Shown in pieces: positions 1 through 12,300 of a DNA stretch of 64,000 nt (the stretch's first letter is position 1; each line of letters opens with the position of its first letter). Position numbers and translations under genes: made by a program. Below the pieces are notes generated by a model. That model saw only the letters and a program-made list of their open reading frames with translations, made no database searches and had not been told where the DNA came from. The DNA comes from Ridgeia piscesae (lineage: Eukaryota > Annelida > Polychaeta > Sabellida > Siboglinidae). Location: contig JAODUO010000481.1 in assembly GCA_025642075.2 (NCBI GenBank), positions 203,501 through 267,500 on the forward strand, read 5' to 3'.

Positions 1-34
1 GAGTGTCCTCTGCCGAAATTGGGTCGATCTGTGT

Positions 35-40
35 CACGTG
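35..40. promoter_or_regulatory. CACGTG E-box just upstream of the ZSWIM-like start
   Basis: A palindromic CACGTG lies 5 bases before ATG 45. A bHLH-type binding site is possible, but the window starts here so promoter context cannot be judged. Confidence 0.25.
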
Positions 41-44
41 ATCA

Positions 45-3000
45 ATGTTTTCCGCAACGCCCTCTATCTTTCACAATGGCTCAAACGGCCAACTACGGAA
101 GCGTGTAGCGAACACGCGGGCCAGAAAGAACGAAAATAGTATGGATGAGTCCGACAATGAAGACGATTTTGAAATACTGTTCATGCCAATCGTAAAATTT
201 GTCGGCAGCACACTCAACCCGAGACGTCGCCATGAATATGGTGTGTAGAAGGGTTACGATGTTAACATATTGATTGCATGCCGAGCTCCTGTCCCAGCTT
301 GGACAGTTTTGTTACGAGCGTCCCGTTTCATAGTACTAGGCCTAAAGCTAAACTTGAGCTTCTGTGTCGTGAACCTTTTATTTGTTATAAACTAATAGAC
401 ATATACGATGACTAGCATCAAAATTTGCGTACTTATATTTGAAAATTGGACATGCGATGAATGAAACTGTACCCTGTTCCTGCTCGCCTGCCAAACAGCC
501 CAGTAAACAGTCTACTGTTTAGGCTCTAGCTCAAGACGTTAGTAAACGTAAGCAGCTAGACAACCTCACATGTACGGGGTACACATTTGAAACTTTAATA
601 AGGTTTCATATTGTCAGCATGTTTAGTCAAAATGTCATTATACAGTCTTAGCACAGCATAGAGTCATGGCCGGTAGGGCAACGAACATTCGCTGCAACAC
701 TTTCAAGGGTAACTTTGGAACCTGCTTAAAGCCAAGAGACAAGTCTACTACTCATGTATACTTCCAGCAATGACATAAAGCACCAAAACATGGGCACTCT
801 CACCAGCCAGGCAAAGAACAAGCCAGCAGCGTTTGTACAAAAAAAGGTGGAAAGACATGTTTAATCGTCACATACTGGGATCAAACAAAGTCATACACAT
901 GATTTATCAGTCAGAAGATGAAAGTGGACCTGGGCATGGTAAGTGATGGACATTGCATATCATCACCTGGAAACCTTACAAATGGTGATATTTATGTTTT
1001 ATTATCCCCCACCCCACAACACCACCCACTACTTGCGACCAACCAAGATCGACAATACTCTAGTCACGTACATACGTGGATACTACAGAGTACTGAGCTA
1101 AAATAAGAAGAAGAAGATCTAGAGGAAGAATGGCAAGATGATGGAGAGATGAACTAGACGAGTACTGACAGGGTACCATCCAGCAAAGGATATAGTGTAA
1201 GAAGGTAGATCTGGAAGGAGCATGCTGAGGCCCAGCCACAACGCTGACTGATAGACATAGTGAAGGTGTATTAATTATATTGTTATTCAATTCCTAAGCT
1301 AAAACGTATACCTTGTTTCATACGTTAATTTTTTCCTGTAGTCTATAGCATTGGAAATGTATTGTGTAATACATAATTTATGGTACAAAACGTGCCTCTA
1401 GGTCAATTGCCTTATTAAATAGTGTGCAATACAGCATATTTAGTTAGCTCATTAAGAATAGTGCTCCAGACTGCATATTAAAAATATGTTTTTATTACAA
1501 TTGCATATTCACAAGTGCAATTACTAAAAAAATAATGTTAGTGATATATGTTGACGTGATCTGTTGAAGATGCTGCAGCCTCTGAGGATGAGATGGTTAC
1601 AAATCTGATGCTCTTTCTGAAGCAGATGTCGGCCCAGGGCCATTCAGACGATGACACAAATATGTCAAGTCCAGGTGTTTCTGGCAGTCGCTCGTGTCTT
1701 CGTCTGCTAGACATGGCGGCTCACGTGGTCGGCCAACATTGCAGCTGTGAGCAGCTTGAGGCACAGCAGCCACCACTCGATGAGGCACTGCTGAGGATGG
1801 TGAGTGAGGTGACTGAGGTCCAGTCACAGACTCACAGATGTGTTTTGTCTGGCAGTACATTATGAAATGTTTCCTCGGTTTCTAGCACAGGAAACCCTGG
1901 TGTGTGTGATACGTACAACATCACTATTTTTCAAGAATGAATATTAATTAAACCTATACATGAAAATGCTACATGAACTGTGGTGTGTTAAGTTTAAAGT
2001 AGTTGCATACTTCTAGAGGTATAAAAGTAGATGGCAATCCTTTGGACATTCCATGTTGTGTTATCCATCAATACATTGTGCCACTGTGATTCAGTGGTTT
2101 GCTGATAGAGATTCATATGAACTCTCGCTACACTACAGTCTGAATGTTAAACTTCTTCTTCCCCAGGTTGCACTGTGGTCATTCCCGCAGGACGAAAAGC
2201 AGGTGCAGGCCTTCGCCAATCTCACTGACCGCTACAGTTGCTGGGAGAGAGGGATTGGCTTCATCAGGGATAACCGCATCCGCGAGATGTGGCAAGTTGG
2301 TAGGTGGTTATCCAAACATTTGGGAGGGCAGTAGATAGAAACTATCAGCCCTGTGACACCTATTGCTTCATTACATTATTGCAAGGGAAGACTACTTCAA
2401 CTTGAGTCATTAGCCCATGCCTCCTATATAGGCCTCTGAGCAATACGCTCATATAAGGAAAATATTATATCATTCTCTAAGCAAATAAAACTAAATATAT
2501 TTTGATTTTATCTTTATAAAAAAACTCTTATTATGGTATAATTTGTTCAGGATTCATGGCAACTGCCTACCTCACAAAATACCCTTCATCGACATCAAGT
2601 GAGGCAGGCTCCAGCGACATCCGTGTGTCTCTCACATTTGAGCAGCAGCAGATTGTTTCAAGCACATGCTCAGAGTGCAAGTGTGAAATCTGGTGTCCAC
2701 ATGTCATTGCAGCTGTGGTCTACAGAATCAGACATCCAGAAAAGGTACATTGTGTTGTTTGTATACTCAGAGCTTTAAGAATATGAGACCTGAAATCAAT
2801 GTTCAGCTTGGGTGAATTGCCAGGGAAGTGTTGAGAACTTGTGTTGGTTTTCTGTAATTATCTTGTGTCACTGCATCTGCTTTTGCTGTTTACCCATAGA
2901 AATGTCTATAAAAGTCATATTTATGAAAATACAACATTATTTATTGCACAGTAGGGTTGATTCAAAAACTTATGATGGCATTTTGCCAAAATATCAACAT

Positions 3001-3357
3001 GTGATACATCACATGCTGTCATTCATGTTGGTGTGGCTGGCTGTAGGTACGTGTGCATGCACCGATGACAGAGACGTTGTCGACGCTGGACCGAGACCAG
3101 TTACAGAAGCTGCTGCAGTACGCCATCAGTGAGGACCCAGCAGGTATCCTGGGCAAAGTCTTCAAACACCTCGGTGAGTTGGCATGTGGCGCCTGATAGC
3201 ATCATTCAGATACTTTCATAGCGGAGACTATTCTTTGTGTCAGGTGTGGTCACAGTGGCTTTTTGCTCATCAGTGGCATTCGAAGCTATATGCACAGAAT
3301 TCAGCAATATTTGTTAATAATTTAACATTTAAAAAAAAATGGCACAACAGATGAAAA

Positions 3358-3396
<39 letters not shown>

Positions 3397-6300
3397 AAAT
3401 GTGATACATATATATATATATATAACATTTCCATAAAACAAAATTTGAAATCCCTCTTAGCCAAGAATGTATTTTCTTCTTCTAATTTACGTATTGTAAT
3501 TTTTATTTGCCAGTTATGGTCACAAAAAATCCTCTTGCACATGCAGTGGCATTATAATCTGTTGACCATTCAGAAGGTGATGCTGTCTGTAAATCTTCAA
3601 CTGCACCGTTCTTGAGGGAGTTGAGCCTCACAAAATACTCGAACATAAGACTGCACTCCTCCATTCACTTTCACTCTATGTCTACTCACTATGTAACCTA
3701 TTTTATGACGATGCAAACACTGTTGACCTTATTTTCGGGAAAATGAAGCCACATTCTTGTCCAACAAAAGGTTGTTGTCTCTTCGAAAATAAAAATGCTA
3801 TTATCCAAACGTCAACACATCTGTCATTTGAAAAAGAAAAGAAAAATTCACAAACGGCTGTTGCAATAATGGGACAATGGGTATGTTGCTAAGGACTTTG
3901 TGTTATGTACCCATGGGTATAAAGAACATCTGATATATTGAACAGTTTTATTCATTCAAGTCATACCGTGTTCCTAATAGCAGTTAGGATGGGTATATAT
4001 TGCATGTGTACACACACACATATATATATATAATACAGTAACTTATGTATGTTTATATTACAGACGCTGTCAGAGACACAACATCGGAGATGAGTTCGAC
4101 ACAGGGTGCTCCAGACCCGACATTTGGCCGACAGACTGGGGCAAAGACACAGTGGGAACTCTCCCTTGATTGGCTAAGGAAGAACCTCAATGCCGACCTG
4201 TTTGAAATGACTAAACACCGTTCATATGATTACGCTGACAGGTAACTTAAACTTGCAGCACTTTCGGACCAATGTCATTCAGGCAGTGATTCTCTCGCTG
4301 TTAAATTACAATTATTGTCGTATTTTATGTAACCCATTTTATACAAGTTATGAAACTTATTCAAGATACATTTTTTTATCTGAAATTTCGTGAAAATGCT
4401 TGTCTTCATTTGTTCCTTTAAAACTATACCGTTTCTTTATCAGAATTTTTCTTTCCAATATTATTAACAAGATGTAGCTGTTTCCTAACATGACAGCATA
4501 TGGCCATAAGGATGATTTTTTATAAAAAGAAAGCTGTTGAAAACCTGATGTTGTAGTGTTAAAAGGTATTGAAATATGGTATATATTTATGTATTTGCAT
4601 GCATGTATACAAATATACTGAGTGTGTGTGTGTGTATTTCTGTTGCAGTCTGTACTACCCAGAGACCGTAGACTTGCTGGAGAAGGCCAACTCTAAGATG
4701 TATATGTACTTCCGTAAGGTGCTGCAGCTTGCCTGTCAGGGCCAGACCATCGCAGCTGCCAATGTGCTCGTTGCTATCACCAAGTGTGTTCTACAGAGTG
4801 AGTTAACATTCTCATCATGTCATTGTCACTTGAAGATAGACTGTTAGAGCTAGTTCTTATTGTAGCTTCCTAAACAAATATGTCGTGTGATTCTGCTATT
4901 TCTTTGTGTATGCTTTTTGCATAGTATCGTGCATGCATGGTTTCAATATATCCTTTTTTGGTTTTGAGAAAAAGGCACTTGTGTTTCATCCCCAAAATTT
5001 AAATATAACTTATAAATGAAGTTAGTATATATTAAGATTCCAAAATCAAACAGAATGGTAGCAAGTAAAAAGTGGTACTATAATTTTTTTAATGAATTGC
5101 ATCATAGCGTTTTCATATGGTGCTCATTGGCTGAATGTAGATGTCATGTTTGGAAAAATAAGACATCGACAGTGTTTGTGTTGTAGAGATGAAGTTGATA
5201 CCGCGCTATGAGAGTGCGAGTCTGGCTCGGTTCAGCCATGACCTTGTGCACCTGTTCACCCTGCTGCTGCTCCAGCCCCAGTTGGAGCCCACTGCCCGGC
5301 TGGCCCTGCTTGAGTCTGCCCACAAGTTCAACAGGTACTCCCAGCCACCTAGTCACACTTCTGAAGAGTCGAAACCAAAATGTTGTACATTTAAAAATTA
5401 ATCGATTGATAAGATTTGTTCAGTAATATCTAGCGTGTGACACTTGACTCATGGCTGATACAACCCAGCTTTGAATACTTGTTGCCATTTTGAAGCTTGC
5501 CTAGTTTTGTTCATTCCACGTTGCTTCAGGTCATTTAGCTGTATATATGAATACGTGGGTGTAGACAGTAGAGGATATCTATGTGTGAATAGTCTACACA
5601 ATAAATGCAGCATAGCTGAATACTCCTAAGAGAAATCAGGTTGATTAGATGTATGGGTTAGTGAATGAATTGTACAGATATTTGAACAGTTTTAAAGACT
5701 AGATCGTGTACTAAATCAGAATGTACCTTGACATTTCCTCTTCAGAAACAGTCGGTTTTGCAATCTCATGGACAGCGTGGTTGAGAACAGCGAGTGGGCA
5801 GAGATGCCATCCATCCTGCATCTGTACGAGTCAAAGCTTGCGAAGGTTTGTAAGGCTTGTCATGAGGGGGAGTATGGTGAAGGTTTGTTTGTAAGGCTTG
5901 CCATAAGGGGGAGTATGGTGAAGGTTTGTTTGTAAGAGTTGCCATGAGAGGGAGTATGGTGAAGGTTTGTTTGTAAGGCTTGCCATAAGGGGGAGTATGG
6001 TGAAGGTTTGTTTGTAAGGCTTGCCATAAGGGGGAGTATGGTGAAGGTTTGTTTGTAAGAGTTGCCATGACAGGGAGTATGGTGAAGGTTTGTTTGTAAG
6101 ACTTGCCATAAGGGGGAGTATGGTGAAGGTTTGTTTGTAAGGCTTGCCATGAGGGGGAGTATGGTGAAGGTTCGTTTGTAAGACTTGCCATGAGTGGGAG
6201 TATGGTGAAGGTTTGTTTGTAAGTCTTTCCATGAGTGGGAGTATGGTGAAGGTTCGTTTGTAAGACTTGCCATGAGGGGGAGTATGGTGAAGGTTCGTTT

Positions 6301-9300
6301 GTAAGACTTGCCATGAGGGGGAGTATGGTGAAGGTTTGTTTGTAAGAGTTGCCATGAGAGGGAGTATGGTGAAGGTTTGTTTGTAAGGCTTGCCATAAGG
6401 GGGAGTATGGTGAAGGTTTGTTTGTAAGGCTTGCCATAAGGGGGAGTATGGTGAAGGTTTGTTTGTAAGGCTTGCCATAAGGGGGAGTATGGTGAAGGTT
6501 TGTTTGTAAGACTTGTCATGAGGGGGAGTATGGTGAAGGTTTGTTTGTAAGAGTTGCCATGAGAGGGAGTATGGTGAAGGTTTGTTTGTAAGGCTTGCCA
6601 TAAGGGGGAGTATGGTGAAGGTTTGTTTGTAAGACTTGCCATGAGGGGGAGTATGGTGAAGGTTTGTTTGTAAGGCTTGCCATGAGGGGGAGTATGGTGA
6701 AGGTTTGTTTGTAAGTCTTGCCATGAGGGGGAGTATGGTGAAGGTTTGTTTGTAAATCTTGCCATGAGGGGGAGTATGGTGATGATTTGTTTGTAAGTCT
6801 TTCCATGAGTGGGACTATGGTGAAGGTTTGTTTGTAAGGCTTGCCATAAGGGGGAGTATGGTGAAGGTTCGTTTGTAAGACTTGCCATGAGGGGGAGTAT
6901 GGTGAAGGTTTGTTTGTAAGAGTTGCCATGAGAGGGAGTATGGTGAAGGTTTGTTTGTAAGGCTTGCCATAAGGGGGAGTATGGTGAAGGTTTGTTTGTA
7001 AGACTTGCCATGAGGGGGAGTATGGTGAAGGTTTGTTTGTAAGGCTTGCCATGAGGGGGAGTATGGTGAAGGTTTGTTTGTAAGAGTTGCCATGAGAGGG
7101 AGTATGGTGAAGGTTTGTTTGTAAGGCTTGCCATAAGGGGGAGTATGGTGAAGGTTTGTTTGTAAGACTTGCCATGAGGGGGAGTATGGTGAAGGTTTGT
7201 TTGTAAGACTTGCCATGAGGGGGAGTATGGTGAAGGTTCGTTTGTAAGGCTTGCCATCAGGGGGAGTATGGTGAAGGTTTGTTTGTAAGTCTTGCCATGA
7301 GGGGGAGTATGGTGAAGGTTTGTTTGTAAATCTTGCCATGAGGGGGAGTATGGTGATGGTTTGTTTGTAAGTCTTTCCATGAGTGGGACTATGGTGAAGG
7401 TTTGTTTGTAAGGCTTGCCATGAGGGGGAGTATGGTGAAGGTTTGTTTGTAAGAGCTTGCCATGAGGGGGAGTATGGTGAAGGTTTGTTTGTAAGGCTTT
7501 CCATGAGGGGAGTATGGTGAAGGTTTGTTTGTAAGGCTTGCCATGAGGGGGAGTATGGTGAAGGTTTGTTTGTAAGGCTTGCCGTGAGGGGGAGTATGGT
7601 GAAGGTTTGTTTGTAAGGGTTCCCATGAGGGGTAGTATGGTGAAAGTTTGTTTGTAAGGGTTCCCATGAGGGGGATTATGGTGCAGGTAAAATACTCTGT
7701 ACGGATGGAAGCACAAAATGGTTTTAGGCCATTTCAACAAAAACCTCAACAAATCCTTCTGTGAGACATCTATCTAAAGAGGCACCACTGCAAACAACAA
7801 TCACACTACACACTTGACTACTGCAAACAACAATCACACTACACACCTGACTACTGCAAACAACAATCACACTACACACCTGACTACTGCAAACAACAAT
7901 CACACACACGCCTGACTACTGCAAACAAAAGTCACACTACACGCCTGACTACTGCAAACAACATCACACTACACAGCCTGACTACTGCAAACAACAGTCA
8001 CACTAAAGCCTGACTACTGCAAACAACAATCACACTACACACCTGACTACTGCAAACAACAATCACACTACACACCTGACTACTGCAAACAACAATCACA
8101 CTACACGCCTGACTACTGCAAACAACAATCACACTACACGCCTGACTACTGCAAACAACAATCACACTACACGCCTGACTACTGCAAACAACAATCACAC
8201 TACACGCCTGACTACTGCAAACAACAATCACACTACATGCCTGACTACTGCAAACAACAATCACACTACACGCCTGACTACTGCAAACAACAATCACACT
8301 ACACGCCTGACTACTGCAAACAACAATCACACTACACGCCTGACTACTGCAAACAACAATCACACTACACGCCTGACTACTGCAAACAACAATCACACTA
8401 CACGCCTGACTACTGCAAACAACAATCACACTACACACCTGACTACTGCAAACAACAATCACACTGCAGGCCTGACTACTGCAAACAACAATCACACTGC
8501 ATGCCTGACTACTGCAAACAACAATCACACTACACACCTGACTACTGCAAACAACAATCACACTAGACGCCTGACTACTGCAAACAACAATCACACTACA
8601 CACCTGACTACTGCAAACAACAATCACACTGCAGGCCCGGCTACTGCAAACAACAATCACACTGGAGGCCTGCCTACTGCAAACAACAATCACACTGGAG
8701 GCCTGCCTACTGCAAACAACAATCACGCTGCAGGCCTGCCTACTGCAAACAACAATCACACTGGAGGCCGGCCTACTGCAAACAACAATCACACTGCAGG
8801 CCTGACTACTGCAAACAACAATCACACTGCAGGCCTGACTACTGCAAACAACAATCACACTGCAGGCCTGACTACTGCAAACAACAATCACACTGCAGGC
8901 CCGGCTACTGCAAACAACAATCACACTGGAGGCCTGCCTACTGCAAACAACAATCACGCTGCAGGCCTGCCTACTGCAAACAACAATCACACTGGAGGCC
9001 GGCCTACTGCAAACAACAATCACACTGCAGGCCTGACTACTGCAAACAACAATCACACTGCAGGCCTGACTACTGCAAACAACAATCACACTGCAGGCCC
9101 GACTACTGCAAACAACAATCACAATGCAGGCCTGACTACTGCAAACAACAATCACACTGCAGGCCTGACTACTGCAAACAACAATCACACTGCAGGCCTG
9201 ACTAATGCACATTCATTTATGTTTTCCTTCCATCAGCAATCATGCTTTATCATCTCAACCATGCTTTATCATCTCAACCATATCCGTCAGTCTTCCTGTT

Positions 9301-12300
9301 TCTGTCCTATTCAGACTGCCAGGATTGAAGGCACAATGTTCCTGGAGCCTCTTGCCGCTCAGTTTGTTCCTAAATGGCCTGCTGCACTCTATGACCTCAT
9401 GTCTGGAAAGACCAACTTTGAAGATAGGTTAGTATGATGAACAACATAAAATTAGAGAACAATTAATATTCCGCAGTCTGTTTTTCAGTGCACTTGTCAG
9501 TAGCTGGCATGATTTAAAAATAGATCGATGTTGAGACATTTTCAGATTAATCTCTCTGTACTTTATTTTGAAGGCATGTAAAAATAAAAACCAGACCAGT
9601 AAAAGCTAAGATGTCAAAATGTCAGATTTACTATTTCTTTGGAGGTAAACAATATATTAAAAAAATTAATTTTATATCTTGTATTTCTGTGCACATATTT
9701 ATACACAATATGAGATGCATTTTGATTGACATTTAACTCCTTAAAAAACGTGATATTAAGAAATTGAATGAATCATTATTATTACAATATAGAATATGCT
9801 TTAATTAACATCAATTGACAAGCTGCTTTAGTTTTAACTAATCTAGGTAGCAATTTTTCAAGTATACTTTTTAAGTTTTTGCTAAATTAGAGGCTATTTT
9901 AGAATACAGTTTCTATGTCACATGCCACTGTTGATTGTAGTCTGTATGACGAGGAGCTGGTGTTGATGTTGGCCCGCATGGACACATTGCTTCTACTTGG
10001 CACCACCTCCATGCCAAAGCTGGCACAACTCGCCCTGAAGATAACCTGCAAAATTGTCTTGATCATGCAAGAGGTGAGGGAAACTGCTTCAGAACACATG
10101 CAACACATAGCTCCTTTCATCTCGTGTCTGGAGACGATTTAGGTTCAAGATTGTGATAAGAGTTGTTAATGTGTTTGTCTGATGTGATACAAGTATGAGT
10201 AGTTTATGAGCTGCCTATTCCTTGTTTTATAATGTAATTATGTAGAATTATGTTGGTGAATGAGGGTAACTTCATTGGGTGTGAATGGTAAAATAAAAAA
10301 CAGTAACCGTATTCTGATAACTCCCTACAATACATTACTGCGTCAATATCAGAAAAATATATATGTTATCTGCTTGGAGTTGGCTATACCATTAGTTTAG
10401 CATGCACACTGTTTAATTGTTTTAGCCAATCTATTTAATTGTTGGTGCTCTGTGCAGTTTTTGTTACAGTCCAGATTAGGCACAATGCCATCAATGTTCT
10501 CTGAGTATGGCGAGTGTGATTTTCTCATGGCATCAAACACCCGGTGCTGTTGACTCGTCCACGTCCGTCTATGCATATTTGTCATTTCTCTGTTGTTTCC
10601 ATTGTACAGGTGTGACACATCGTCACAGCTGTAGATCAGACATGGGATCAAATACATTGAAATCTCTACAAATACTCTTGAGGAATTCAAAAATCTAATC
10701 TAAAAATCTTCTAAACACAAATGTATTTAAATACAAATACATTGGAAACTAATTCAAGTACTTTTTCAAAACTTTCCACTTTCAGGATATATTACTACAC
10801 GGTAGTTGGGGTCCACGAAATGGAATCGCTTTATAAACGAGGCGCGTTATACATTATATTCCGCCACCACCCCCAAAACGCCACAACAGCAACCGAAGCC
10901 AATGTGCTGGTTGCGCAGTCTATGCGTGATTTATGAAACTAATTGACATTGACAACCAACATAAATGTATATTACTTTAAAATAATATACACTGTCGAAT
11001 GTTGAATTGAGTAAAACTTGCGAATGGTGTACAGTTTTGAAATAAATTCAGAGCCAACATGCCTCGTCTGACAATGCGAACTGAGGCAGAGCGATAATAC
11101 AGTACTGCTGTCGCGGTCTAAAATAACCTTGAACTCAGTAGCTGAAACACACAAACGAATTGACATGTTGCCGAAGTCGGTCAAATATTAATATCTGTAC
11201 TGTGCCTAAAGTTAATTAAATGCAATCAAAGGAATTGGTCACATTTTAAACAAACACTTAAGACATCACCACAGAAACCAACCGCTAGTTACACAATAGA
11301 TCGGTTTGAAAAACGATCGGATTGGTGCCACGAAGCCAACGGCAGACAGCAGAGTAAAAGTAAGCCTGGGGCACAACAAACAATCAACTCAGGAACGCAG
11401 TTGTAGTTCATTAAATTGTTTCTAGAAACACCTGTACAAGACAAACATGAGGACTACATAAAAATAAGTGCCAGTTAATTACAACGTTATTGTTAGCTGT
11501 AGCACCCATTTCCCCCTGGTGGCAGAAATTTGGGGTCCACGACTGATCGCGTTATATCCAATTCGCGTTATAACAAGGCGCGTTATAGCGAGGCACGGCT
11601 GTATATACGTAAGAGAAAAGCAAGTTATTTATTGACAGTTCGATACATCTAGTTTATTGTGGATTACCCTTCTTATACAGTGGTCTCAATGACTTCTCAT
11701 GTGATGGCTTAATTACTGCCAAAGGACACAGTGCAACTACTGCCAAAGGACACAGTGCAACTACTGGACTTTTATGAATTGAATCCAGAATAATTGTAAA
11801 TTACAATTTATTAATAACCATGTCCGATGTATTTGACCCAATGTCTGCTGTTGCCCATGCACTGAGTGTGAAACTGTATGACAGTAGCAGTACAAAAACA
11901 AATACAATGACTTGTTTTTGTACATCAGTTTCCTTTTCATTCAGATTTAGAGAATGTACAGGAAAACGATGCAAAACGTTTTTATTGTTGTAGGACTCGG
12001 TGCTGGGAGCGTACGCCAAACAACACAGCACTCCCCCTCCGCCGGTGGTGAAGCTGCTCCACATGTTCCGCTGGACTGGCACCTCCCACACACACAGAGG
12101 TAATACTTGGCAGGGTTATACACTTCTTGCTTATGCATGATAAAATGTTCACCACCCCAAAGCTGTCCAGGTAGATACATCTAGTCCTTTTGTGTTTTTT
12201 GGCTCAAATTTCCACCCATCCAATGTAAACAAAAATGACTTCCAAAAAGCCCACCCCAAAGATGGGTGTTTGTCTAGTTAAAGTTATGCACATATTTATT

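Noticed and set aside
5860..7752. Minus-strand 630-residue frame and overlapping frames of 220-300 residues (TNKPSPYSP-type units)
   Set aside because: Entirely the 41-bp minisatellite. Because 41 is not a multiple of three and the unit lacks stops on that strand, all three frames are open by construction.
7783..9207. CRISPR-like direct repeats
   Set aside because: Units are head-to-tail with no variable spacers, in a eukaryotic intron.
7998..9212. Minus-strand 404-residue frame of CSVIVVCSSQA units
   Set aside because: Periodic translation of the 33-bp array inside an intron; no other protein-like feature.
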